Below are positions 22,934 through 30,792 of a DNA stretch of 64,000 bases, one piece after another. The DNA comes from 40CM-4-68-19 sp036513415 (GTDB taxonomy: Bacteria; Myxococcota; Myxococcia; Myxococcales; 40CM-4-68-19). Under the pieces are notes generated by a model. That model did no database searches. It had not been told where the DNA came from and was given only the letters and a program-made list of their open reading frames with translations. Each line of letters begins with the position of its first letter. The stretch's first letter is position 1. The position numbers were made by a program, and so were the translations under genes. Location of the stretch: assembly GCA_036513415.1 (NCBI GenBank), contig DATBZA010000107.1:62001-126000 (forward strand). Direction: 5' to 3'.

Positions 22934-24490
22934 ATGGGCGGTGGCGCCAGAGCGGGAATGGCCACAGCGGTTCGCGCTGCGGTTCGAGCCATCGCGCCGC
23001 AGCGCCTGCTACCGCTGAGGGGTACCCGATCCGCGATTGAGCGGTACGGTGTTGCAGCCGCGGCCGTCGCCGTTGCACTCGGGGCGGCACTGCTTCTGCA
23101 GCGGTCTCGCATCGAGCGCCTGGAATTCCCGATCTTCCTGTTCGAGATCGCGCTGGTCGTCTGGTTCCTCGGGGTCGGACCTGCGATTCTCGCGGTCGTA
23201 CTCTCGAGTCTGGCTTTCGACTACTACTTCACGGAGCCCCTTCACAGCTTCTCGGTCAACTCGACCGACCTCGCGTACTACGTCGTCTTCATCCTGTTCG
23301 CGCTCCTGATCACCTGGTTCAGCGCCATCCGGCGCCGCTTCGAGCAACAGCTGCTGCAATCGCGAGACGAGCTCCGGAAGGAAGTGGCCGTGCGAAGCCA
23401 GCAGGCCAGCCTCCTGAACCTGACTCACGACACGATTTTCGTCCGCGACATGAGCGACACAATCACCTACTGGAATCGAGGAGCCCAGGAGTTGTACGGG
23501 TGGACGGCAGAGCAGGCGATGGGGAAGCACAGCCACGAGCTCTTGCAAACGGATTTTCCCATACCGATCGATGAAGTTCGCGCGGAATTGCTGCGCACCG
23601 GCCGCTGGGAGGGCGAGCTGCAGAAGACGAAGGCCGACGGATCGCGGATCGTAGCGGCAAGCCGATGGTCTCTGCGGCGAGACGAGCAGGGCCGGCCGCT
23701 CGCCATCCTGGAAACGAACAACGACGTGACCGATCGCAAGCGACGGGAAGAGGAAATTCGCAAGCTCAACCACGAGCTGGGAAAAAGAAGCGGCGAGCTC
23801 GAGGCCAGCAACAAAGAGCTGGAAGCCTTTGCTTATTCCGTCTCACACGACCTGCGTGCGCCACTTCGCCACATGGTCGGGTTTACCGAGCTGCTGCAAA
23901 AGCATGCGTCATCGGCTCTGGATGAAAAGAGCAAGCGATACATGACGACGATCCTGGATTCGGCGAAGCGGATGGGCAACTTGATCGATGACCTCTTGTC
24001 CTTTTCGAGGATCGCACGTACGGAGACGCGAGAGACGACGGTCAGCCTGGAGCAACTGGTCAAGGAAGTCCGGGCTGAAATGCAGCCGGAGACAGGCGGG
24101 CGCAACATCGCTTGGAGGGTCGGCGAGTTGCCCGATCTCTATGGAGATCGCTCGATGCTCAGGCTCGCGCTGGTCAATCTCATTTCCAATGCCGTCAAGT
24201 TCACACGCAAGCGCCCGCAAGCCGAGATCGAAATCGGTTGTCTGGAGAAGAAGAGCGATGGAGTGACGATGTTCATCAAAGACAACGGAGTTGGTTTCGA
24301 CATGAAGTACGTCAACAAGCTGTTTGGCGTATTTCAACGGCTTCACCGGCCCGAGGCTTTCGAAGGCACCGGCATCGGTCTGGCCACCGTGCAACGGATC
24401 ATCCATCGCCATGGAGGCAGAGTCTGGGCTGAGGCCCTCGTGGATGGAGGCGCAACGTTCTTCATCTCGATTCCTAGCCGCGGGAGATGA
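22934..24490 (+). CDS. DUF4118-PAS sensor histidine kinase
   Basis: A 518-residue membrane kinase. Residues about 35-135 hold membrane helices of the KdpD-like DUF4118 type (IALVVWFLGVGPAILAVVLS, then FDYYFTEPLHSFSV). A PAS domain (about 155-275) with VRDMSDTITYWNRGAQELYGW, a short coiled coil, a HisKA domain with YSVSHDLRAPLRH (His305) and a HATPase_c domain (N box NLISNAVKF, G box GTGIGLATVQ) follow. ATG 22934 has ggagg directly upstream; ATG 22958 is an alternative. The upstream open frame runs into glgX and is rejected. Its TGA overlaps the start of the receiver gene. The HisKA/HATPase part resembles phytochrome-type kinases that pair with Rcp1-like receivers, which fits the next gene. 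Confidence 0.9.
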   Translation: MGGGARAGMATAVRAAVRAIAPQRLLPLRGTRSAIERYGVAAAAVAVALGAALLLQRSRIERLEFPIFLFEIALVVWFLGVGPAILAVVLSSLAFDYYFTEPLHSFSVNSTDLAYYVVFILFALLITWFSAIRRRFEQQLLQSRDELRKEVAVRSQQASLLNLTHDTIFVRDMSDTITYWNRGAQELYGWTAEQAMGKHSHELLQTDFPIPIDEVRAELLRTGRWEGELQKTKADGSRIVAASRWSLRRDEQGRPLAILETNNDVTDRKRREEEIRKLNHELGKRSGELEASNKELEAFAYSVSHDLRAPLRHMVGFTELLQKHASSALDEKSKRYMTTILDSAKRMGNLIDDLLSFSRIARTETRETTVSLEQLVKEVRAEMQPETGGRNIAWRVGELPDLYGDRSMLRLALVNLISNAVKFTRKRPQAEIEIGCLEKKSDGVTMFIKDNGVGFDMKYVNKLFGVFQRLHRPEAFEGTGIGLATVQRIIHRHGGRVWAEALVDGGATFFISIPSRGR

Positions 24491-24954
24491 ACATGCTGGA
24501 CAACCTGGGACGTATTTTGATGGTTGAAGACGACCCCAAAGACGTCGAGCTCACCCTGACGGCGTTGGAGGACTACAACCTCACCAATGAGGTCGTCGTC
24601 ACTCGTGACGGGGAAGAGGCCCTGGACTATCTCTATTGCCGGGGCAGCTTCAAGATGCGTACGAATGAAAATCCTGCGGTCCTGCTGCTTGATCTGAAGT
24701 TGCCCAAGATCGACGGACTGGAGGTGCTGCAGCAGATCAAGTCCGATGAGAAATTGAAGATGATTCCCGTCGTGGTGCTGACCTCGTCTCGCGAAGAAAG
24801 GGACATGGTCGCAAGCTACAAGCTGGGCGTGAACGCTTACGTAGTGAAGCCGGTCGATTTTCACGAGTTCGTCAACGCGATCAAGGAGCTTGGGGTTTTC
24901 TGGGCCATCATCAATGAGCCGCCACCTGGGAGCGTAAAGAGGAAGCAAGTGTGA
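24487..24954 (+). CDS. Single-domain response regulator (Rcp1-like)
   Basis: A 155-residue receiver with no output domain: acidic pocket MVEDD (14-15), phosphoacceptor Asp69 in VLLLDLKLPK, Thr/Ser switch VVLTSS and Lys in VVKPVDF. The insertion before the third strand (LYCRGSFKMRTNENPAV) and the length are typical of Rcp1-type regulators of bacteriophytochrome-like kinases. It overlaps the kinase stop upstream (ATGA) and is itself overlapped by the hybrid kinase downstream (GTGA). It probably shuttles phosphate from the DUF4118 kinase or acts through protein contact. Confidence 0.93.
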   Translation: MNMLDNLGRILMVEDDPKDVELTLTALEDYNLTNEVVVTRDGEEALDYLYCRGSFKMRTNENPAVLLLDLKLPKIDGLEVLQQIKSDEKLKMIPVVVLTSSREERDMVASYKLGVNAYVVKPVDFHEFVNAIKELGVFWAIINEPPPGSVKRKQV

Positions 24955-26444
24955 GGCCCCTTCACATTCTCCATCTCGAAGACGATCCGAGTGACTCGGA
25001 GCTCGTTCAAGCGCGGCTGGAGGTGGACTGTGTCGCCTGCCACGTAACGCGTGTCGAGACCGAGGTTGATTTCTGCGCCTCGCTCGACCGAGGTGGCTAT
25101 GACCTCATCCTTGCGGATTACACGCTTCCCTCGTTCGACGGCCTTTCAGCGTTGAAGATCGCGCTGGAAAAGCGCCCGGAAATGCCGTTCATCTTCGTTT
25201 CTGGAACGCTGGACGAGGAGCTGGCGATCGAAGCGCTCAAGATCGGGGCGACGGACTACGTCTTCAAGACTCGTCTGTCGAGGCTCCTCCCTTCGGTTCA
25301 AAGAGCGCTTCGCGAAGGCGAGGAGAGAGCCGAGCGCAAGCGGGCAGAGGAAGGCCTGCGCCGGAGTGAGGCTTATCTGGCCGAGGCACAGAGACTCAGC
25401 CACACGGGCAGTTTCGGCTGGGACCTTTCCAGCGGCGATATCTATTGGTCACTGGAGACCTTTCGAATATTTGAGTTCGAGCCGGTGACCAAGCCGACAT
25501 TGGAGCGAGTGCTGCAACGAACCCACCCGGAAGACAGGTCGACTGTCCGGCAGCTCATCGATTCCGCTTCAGAGGAGAGAAAGGGGTTTGATTTCGAGCA
25601 TCGGCTGCTGATGCCGGATGGCGCCGTCAAGTACATCAGAGTGGTCGCTCATCCTTCGACAAGCGGCCCGGCGTTCGTAGGAGCGGTGACGGACATCACC
25701 GAGAGCAAGCGGGCGCAGGAAGCTCTGCGAACGAGCCAGGCAGAGCTCGCTCACGTCACTCGCATCATGACGATGGGGGAGTTGGCCGCTTCCATCGCCC
25801 ACGAAGTCAATCAGCCGCTCTCCGCCATCGTCGCCAGCGGCAGCGCCTGTATTCGCTGGCTCGACGGTCCCGTCCCCAGTCTTGCGGACGCGCGCGAAGC
25901 GGCCCAGCGCATCGTCCGAGACGGGAAGCGAGCGGGCGAGGTGATCGCACGAATCCGCGCACTGACGCGGAAAGCGACCACCGAAAAGGAACGTCTCGAC
26001 CTCAACTGCACGATCGAGGAGGTCGTCGCCCTCGTCGGGGGCGAGATCCTGAAGAACCGGGTGGCGCTTCGAACGGAGCTTCGAGATCACCTCCCCGCAG
26101 TATTGGGCGATCGCATCCAACTGCAGCAACTGGTGCTGAACCTCGTCATGAACGCGATCGAAGCCATGAGCGCAGTTGCAGACCGGCCTCGGGAGTTGGC
26201 CATCACGACCCAGAACGTCGAGACGGATCAGGTGGTCGTGGCGGTGCGAGACTCGGGAGTTGGCCTCGACCCGAAGAGCAGCGAACGCATCTTCGAAGCT
26301 TTCTATACGACCAAGCCGGCAGGCATGGGCATGGGGCTATCGATCAGCCGATCGATTGTCCAGAATCACGGGGGCCGCCTCTGGGCGGTAGCGAACGACG
26401 GCCCCGGCACTACGTTCCAATTCACCGTTCCCAAGTACGAGTAA
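24951..26444 (+). CDS. REC-PAS hybrid histidine kinase
   Basis: A 497-residue soluble kinase: N-terminal receiver (Asp56 in LILADYTLPS; Lys in YVFKTRLSR), a linker helix, a PAS_3-type domain (about 137-250), a HisKA domain with SIAHEVNQPLSAI (His284), and HATPase_c with NLVMNAIEAM and GMGMGLSISRSI. The HEVNQPL form is typical of FixL/ThiN-like sensor kinases. The GTG start at 24951 overlaps the preceding stop and has an agaggaag Shine-Dalgarno. The PAS domain is clearly related to the second PAS of the giant regulator at the window start (shared LSHTGSFG, THPED, FEHRL.M.DG.VK). It closes a three-gene phosphorelay operon. Confidence 0.92.
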   Translation: MRPLHILHLEDDPSDSELVQARLEVDCVACHVTRVETEVDFCASLDRGGYDLILADYTLPSFDGLSALKIALEKRPEMPFIFVSGTLDEELAIEALKIGATDYVFKTRLSRLLPSVQRALREGEERAERKRAEEGLRRSEAYLAEAQRLSHTGSFGWDLSSGDIYWSLETFRIFEFEPVTKPTLERVLQRTHPEDRSTVRQLIDSASEERKGFDFEHRLLMPDGAVKYIRVVAHPSTSGPAFVGAVTDITESKRAQEALRTSQAELAHVTRIMTMGELAASIAHEVNQPLSAIVASGSACIRWLDGPVPSLADAREAAQRIVRDGKRAGEVIARIRALTRKATTEKERLDLNCTIEEVVALVGGEILKNRVALRTELRDHLPAVLGDRIQLQQLVLNLVMNAIEAMSAVADRPRELAITTQNVETDQVVVAVRDSGVGLDPKSSERIFEAFYTTKPAGMGMGLSISRSIVQNHGGRLWAVANDGPGTTFQFTVPKYE

Positions 26445-26599
26445 GAGCGGTCGTCAGTGGTCCCGTATCCTTGCAACCCGCCGCGGTTGGCGGAAGCGGA
26501 GCTACGGGTGGGCACTCGATCTACCCGGCCCAGACCGCCGGCAATGTCAGACCCCTCTGGCAATCTGTCCCCAATCAAATGGGATAGCTCGAATTCAAA

Positions 26600-26955
26600 T
26601 TGCCGCAGCGAGGTGGACGCCGTCGCGGCGCCGGACGCAAGCCAAAAGGGCCACGACCGATGGTGTCGCACAAGGCACCCCGACCGAGCTGGTCAACGCG
26701 ATCGCATACGTTCTTGGGAACCACGCGCATCACCACGGGGGGCCGTCTGCCGCGGACGCGTTCTCGTCAGCGTGTTGCGATCGCAATCGCTTGATCGGCG
26801 AGCTCCGCTCCTGGCTGCTGCGCGTCGGCTGGCGGCGGGCAAGGCGAAAGCTGCCAGACTGGATTTCGGGAATGCCTGGAACCTTGCGGGCTGCGCGGCT
26901 ACGCTCGGGCGAATGGCCGTCGACCGAACCGCTCCTCACATCCGCATCACCGTAA
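26600..26955 (+). pseudogene. Internally deleted RAYT (REP-associated tyrosine transposase) remnant
   Basis: Two pieces of a RAYT-like protein lie back to back in different frames. From 26600 one frame gives RGGRRRGAGRKPKGPRP, the basic N-terminal tail seen in many RAYTs. From about 26665 another frame, open to the TAA at 26955, gives GTPTELVNAIAYVLGNHAHH and then RSWLLRVGWRR, the usual C-terminal end. The middle, with the HUH motif and catalytic Tyr, is absent, so this is a dead fragment of about 350 bp. The switch of frame lies near 26663-26690. It fills most of the gap between the hybrid kinase and the winged-helix gene and overlaps the start of the latter. Confidence 0.7.
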
Positions 26956-28133
26956 GCGATGCGCGCCGAATCGCGATCGCCGCGCAGCGGATTGTGGGAG
27001 CCCCACCGGCGACGCGGAAGGGGATCCTCGAAGTCGTCCGCGACGTCGGATACCTCCAACTCGATCCGATCAACGTCGTCGCGCGGAACCCCCAGCTCGT
27101 GCTCTGGACCCGGCTGGGCCGCTACGATCCGGCGCTCCTCGAGGGGTTGCTCGCGAAGCGCGAGCTCTTCGAGACGGTCTCGCTCATCGTCCCGACCAGC
27201 GACCTGGCCGTCCACTCGGCGACGATGCGCGCGTACCGGCGAGCGACGGACCCGGGCGCCGCCCGGTCGGCGCACGGTAGTCTCGCCGGTGCGGGCGGCG
27301 GCACGTGGCCGCAGCGCGCGGCAAAGTTGCTGGCGCAGAACCCGCAGCTCCGGCGCAGCGTGCTCATGCGTCTGCGGCGCGAAGGCCCGCTTCCACTGAC
27401 CGCGTTCGAAGATCGGGCCCTCGTCAGCTGGACCTCGGGCGTGTGGAACGACGAGCGGAACGTGACGATGATGCTCGCGATCCTCCAGCGCCGTGGCGAG
27501 GTCGTCGTCGCGGGACGCAGCCGCGGGCGGAAGCTGTGGGCGCTCGCCCAGGGCTGGCTGCCGAAATCCGTGCCGCTCTCCGGGCCCGCTCTCGAGCGCG
27601 AGGCGACCTTGCGGGCGCTGCGTGCGATGGGCGTGGCGACGCTGAAGCAGCTGCGCTGGCACTACGCGTTCGCGCGGCACGTGACGCAGCACGCACTCGC
27701 CGCGCTGGTGCGCGAGGGCGCTGCAGTGCGGGTGGAGATCGCCGACGCTGCTTGGAAGGGCCCGCATTACGCGCTGGCCGGCGTCCCGATGCGCGACGGC
27801 TGGGAGGGCCGGACGACGTTGCTGTCGCCGTTCGACAACCTCATCATCGACCGCGCCCGCACCGAGCAGCTCTTCGGCTACCGCTACCGCATGGAGATCT
27901 ATACTCCTCCGCACCTTCGGAAGCTCGGGTACTGGGCGATGCCCGTGCTCCACGGCGACCGCATCGTCGGGAGCGTCGATCCACGCTTCGAGCGCGCGCG
28001 GGGCGAGCTGGTCGTCAACAAGGTGGTGCTCGAGCCCAGTGCGCCAGGAAATGTCATGCGTCACGTCAAGGGCGCGGTCGAAGAGCTTGCAGCATTCGTA
28101 GGTGCGACGAAGGTGCGCTGGCCGCGAGCGTAA
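26913..28133 (+). CDS. Winged-helix AlkX/YcaQ-like protein (putative crosslink DNA glycosylase)
   Basis: A 406-residue member of the HTH_42 (YcaQ/AlkX/AlkZ) family, which folds as tandem winged helices plus a beta-barrel and in characterised members excises bases at DNA interstrand crosslinks. The catalytic QxD motif is present as VGYLQLDPINVV (Gln49, Asp51). Other family landmarks: GRYDPALLEGLL near 70-80, and LLSPFDNLIIDRART, YRMEIYTPPHLRKLGYW and GDRIVGSVDPRFERARG in the C-terminal half. ATG 26913 is chosen because the family alignment starts just after it; upstream sequence is the transposase remnant. DNA glycosylase activity is inferred from family and motif. Confidence 0.85.
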   Translation: MAVDRTAPHIRITVSDARRIAIAAQRIVGAPPATRKGILEVVRDVGYLQLDPINVVARNPQLVLWTRLGRYDPALLEGLLAKRELFETVSLIVPTSDLAVHSATMRAYRRATDPGAARSAHGSLAGAGGGTWPQRAAKLLAQNPQLRRSVLMRLRREGPLPLTAFEDRALVSWTSGVWNDERNVTMMLAILQRRGEVVVAGRSRGRKLWALAQGWLPKSVPLSGPALEREATLRALRAMGVATLKQLRWHYAFARHVTQHALAALVREGAAVRVEIADAAWKGPHYALAGVPMRDGWEGRTTLLSPFDNLIIDRARTEQLFGYRYRMEIYTPPHLRKLGYWAMPVLHGDRIVGSVDPRFERARGELVVNKVVLEPSAPGNVMRHVKGAVEELAAFVGATKVRWPRA

Positions 28134-28231
28134 TCACGAGAACGCTAGAGTGGTGACCGGTGTCGATGACATGGACAGATGTTTCGACATTTGCCGGCGA
28201 ACGCAACCCTCGATTCCTGGTGATCCTTCGT

Positions 28232-28247
28232 TGGCACGTCCGCTGCA
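28232..28247 (+). promoter_or_regulatory. Sigma-54 (-24/-12) promoter candidate for the RND efflux operon
   Basis: TTGGCACG at 28231-28238 is followed by TCCG and CTGCA (28243-28247). The key GG (28233-28234) and GC (28245-28246) are exactly ten bases apart, as in the sigma-54 consensus TGGCACG-N4-TTGCW, with one mismatch in the -12 element. The expected start site, near 28258, is 11 bases before the ATG of the TolC-family gene. Two sigma-54 activators are encoded in this window. Confidence 0.55.
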
Positions 28248-28268
28248 CTGGTCGGGTCGACAACCACC

Positions 28269-29600
28269 ATGGTCAACCCACCCAAGCGAACGCTGCACTG
28301 CATGGCACCTCTTGCTCTGCTGCTCCTCCTGGCCCCCCGGGCCTCGATGGCCCTGCAATCGCTCGAGGTATTTGCGGCCGGAGCGCGCCAACGGAATCCG
28401 GCTGCTCTCGAAGCGCGCGCGAATCTTCGCGAGAGGGGTGCGGAAGCGGATGTCGCGCTGGGCCGCGTGCTGCCGGGCATTTCGTTCGACGGCAGGTACG
28501 CCCGGAACCAGTACAGCAGTGAGATCGATCTCGGCGCCCTCGGTGGTCCCAACCGGACGATCGTGCTGCTCCCCAAGAACCAGTGGAACGGCACCGCAAC
28601 GGCGACCGTGCCGCTGGTGGACCTGGCCAACTTCCAGCGCATCGGAGCGGCAAGGACGGAGGCCGAAGCGGCCGCGCGCCAGCTGGAGGCGACGCGCCTG
28701 GAGGTCGAGGCCCAGGTCGCGCAATCGTACTACCAGCTCGTCGCGAGCGTAGCGTTGGTCGCAGCCTCGACCGAGGCGCTCGAGGTGTCGCGCGAGGGCT
28801 TGCGCCTGGCGGAGGAACACTACCGCGCCGGCACTGCAGCCAGTCTGGAGACGTCCCGGGCGCGCGCCGAGGTCGAGCAGCGCGTCCAGCAGGTGGCGTC
28901 CGCGGAGTTGCAGGTTGCCCTGGCGGCCCGCGCGCTGCTTTCCGGTTCGGGCGTGGACCCCGACCTGTCGAGCTCGGTCGAGCTCGACTTCGACGCGCGT
29001 CCCGAGCCGCCGCTGTCGGACTTCGAAAGGAGCCTTGCAAGCGTTCCCGCTGTCCTCGCGGCCGCGCTCACGACGCGCGCCGCCGAACAGCTCTCCACTG
29101 CGCAGCGGCTCACGCTGGCTCCATCGATCGCAGGGTATTTCGCCGAGACCGGTTCCAATGCCGCTGGCTTCGTCGGGCGTGACTGGAGCTACCAGGCGGG
29201 GATCACGCTGACGTGGTCGCTCGACCTCACGACCTTCGCCAACATCCGCAGGCAGGATGCGATCCTGGACGCTGAGCGGGCCCGCGAGCTTCGCACCTGG
29301 CTGTCTTCGGGCGACGCCATCCACCAGCAGTGGAACACGGTGGCCGCCGGAATCGCCAAGAGCCGCGCGGCGCGAGCGGGAGGGCGAGCGGCTTTCCAGG
29401 CCGCCGCGCAAGCGCGAAGCCGATATGCCGTGGGGAACATCGCGCAGCTCGATCTGCTGCAAGCGCAGCGGGACGCTTTCACCGCCGACGTGAACCGCAT
29501 CCAGGCCGACGCCGAGCTCGCGAACGCGCGGGCCCAGCTTCGCCTCGCTGCCGGCCGGAGCCTTGTCGAATCAACCAACGAAAGGAATGCGCTGCCATGA
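28269..29600 (+). CDS. TolC-family outer membrane efflux protein
   Basis: A 443-residue outer membrane factor with an N-terminal signal peptide (hydrophobic LALLLLLAPRASMA, cleavage near residue 29) and two OEP repeats rich in long helices with periodic Ala/Glu/Arg. It should form the trimeric channel spanning periplasm and outer membrane for the RND pump encoded next. It lacks a lipobox Cys near the cleavage site, so it is TolC-like rather than OprM-like in export. ATG 28269 has no clear Shine-Dalgarno, and the predicted leader is only about 11 bases. Its stop overlaps the next start (ATGA). Confidence 0.9.
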   Translation: MVNPPKRTLHCMAPLALLLLLAPRASMALQSLEVFAAGARQRNPAALEARANLRERGAEADVALGRVLPGISFDGRYARNQYSSEIDLGALGGPNRTIVLLPKNQWNGTATATVPLVDLANFQRIGAARTEAEAAARQLEATRLEVEAQVAQSYYQLVASVALVAASTEALEVSREGLRLAEEHYRAGTAASLETSRARAEVEQRVQQVASAELQVALAARALLSGSGVDPDLSSSVELDFDARPEPPLSDFERSLASVPAVLAAALTTRAAEQLSTAQRLTLAPSIAGYFAETGSNAAGFVGRDWSYQAGITLTWSLDLTTFANIRRQDAILDAERARELRTWLSSGDAIHQQWNTVAAGIAKSRAARAGGRAAFQAAAQARSRYAVGNIAQLDLLQAQRDAFTADVNRIQADAELANARAQLRLAAGRSLVESTNERNALP

Positions 29601-30775
29601 CCTCGCTACGCCGTCCAGGGTGTCGGTGGAATCGCCGTGCCACGTTGGCCGTCCTCGCTGCCGGCCTGCTCACCGCCTGCGGGCGAAGGGCCGAAGCCGT
29701 CGCGCCGCATTCCGGCAAGGTCGAGGTCGGCGTGGTGACGGCCGCGCCGACCGACGTCCCGCTCGTCCATGAGCTGCAAGGCCGCGCCTCCGCCTATCGA
29801 GTCGCCGAGGTTCGCGCCCGCGTCAATGGAGTGGTCCTCAAGCGGCTGTTCGACGAGGGAAGCGAAGTGCGGACCGGCCAGCCGCTCTTCCAGATCGACC
29901 CAGCCCCTTACGAGGCGGCGCTCGACAGCGCAAAGGCCACGCTCGCTCGGGCGCAGGCAAATCGGGAGTTCCAGAGGTTGCAGGAGGCGCGGTACGAGCA
30001 GTTGATCTCCGCCGACGTCGTCAGCAAGCAGGACTACACGAGCGTCGTGGCGGCCCACGGAGCTTCGGAGGCGGATGTCGCTGCCGGCACTGCCGCTGTG
30101 CGCCTCGCGTCGATCAACCTCGGCTACACGCTGGTCCGATCTCCCGTGTCGGGAAAGATCGGTCGCGCAGCCGTGACCGAGGGCGCATACGTGCAGCAAG
30201 GGCCCGCGACCCCCCTTGCCACGGTGCAGCAGCTCGATCCCATCTACGTGGACCTGACACAGTCGAGCGATGAGTTGCGCCGCCTGCGCCAGCGGATCGA
30301 CAGCGGCGAGATCCGTTCGGAGCAGGGGGAGGTCTCCGCCACCGTCGTGTTCGAGGACGGAAGCGAGTATCCGTACAAAGGCAAGCTCCAGTTCTCCGAT
30401 GTCACCGTCGATCAGGGCACCGGATCGGTCGTCCTCCGCGCGATCGTCGCCAATCCCGAGCGCGCGTTGCTTCCCGGGATGTTCCTGCGCGCGCGCCTCG
30501 AGCAAGGGGTGACGCCTCAAGCGATCCTGGTCCCCCAGGCGGCGCTGGCGCGCGATCCGACCGGGGTGGCGACGGTGATGGTCGTCGATCCCGAGAAGAA
30601 GGTCGAGGTCCGACGGGTGAGGACCGACCGCGCCAACGGGAACGACTGGGTCGTCACCGAAGGGCTCAAGAGCGGCGATCAGATCATCGTCGACGGGCTA
30701 CAAAAGATAAGCCCCGGCACCGAAGTCGTCGCCGTCGCGGCCAACCCCAAGACCGCAAGTCCCGAGCCTCGATAG
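29597..30775 (+). CDS. RND efflux periplasmic adaptor lipoprotein (AcrA/MexA family)
   Basis: A 392-residue membrane-fusion protein. A lipoprotein signal ends in LLTACGRR (Cys28). Then come the family blocks: VRARVNGVVLKRLFDEGSEV and PLFQIDPAPYEAAL (lipoyl half-motif), a helical hairpin (about 100-170), VRSPVSGKIGRAAVTEGAYV (second lipoyl half), and the beta-barrel with LPGMFLRARLEQG. It bridges the inner-membrane pump and the outer-membrane channel. The ATG overlaps the TGA of the TolC-family gene, with aaagga upstream. Confidence 0.95.
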   Translation: MTSLRRPGCRWNRRATLAVLAAGLLTACGRRAEAVAPHSGKVEVGVVTAAPTDVPLVHELQGRASAYRVAEVRARVNGVVLKRLFDEGSEVRTGQPLFQIDPAPYEAALDSAKATLARAQANREFQRLQEARYEQLISADVVSKQDYTSVVAAHGASEADVAAGTAAVRLASINLGYTLVRSPVSGKIGRAAVTEGAYVQQGPATPLATVQQLDPIYVDLTQSSDELRRLRQRIDSGEIRSEQGEVSATVVFEDGSEYPYKGKLQFSDVTVDQGTGSVVLRAIVANPERALLPGMFLRARLEQGVTPQAILVPQAALARDPTGVATVMVVDPEKKVEVRRVRTDRANGNDWVVTEGLKSGDQIIVDGLQKISPGTEVVAVAANPKTASPEPR

Positions 30776-30792
30776 CTCCCGCAGGAGACGCC

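Noticed and set aside
26457..26912. Upstream extension of the winged-helix protein by 152 residues
   Set aside because: The extension runs through the transposase remnant in a third frame and has no similarity to the family.
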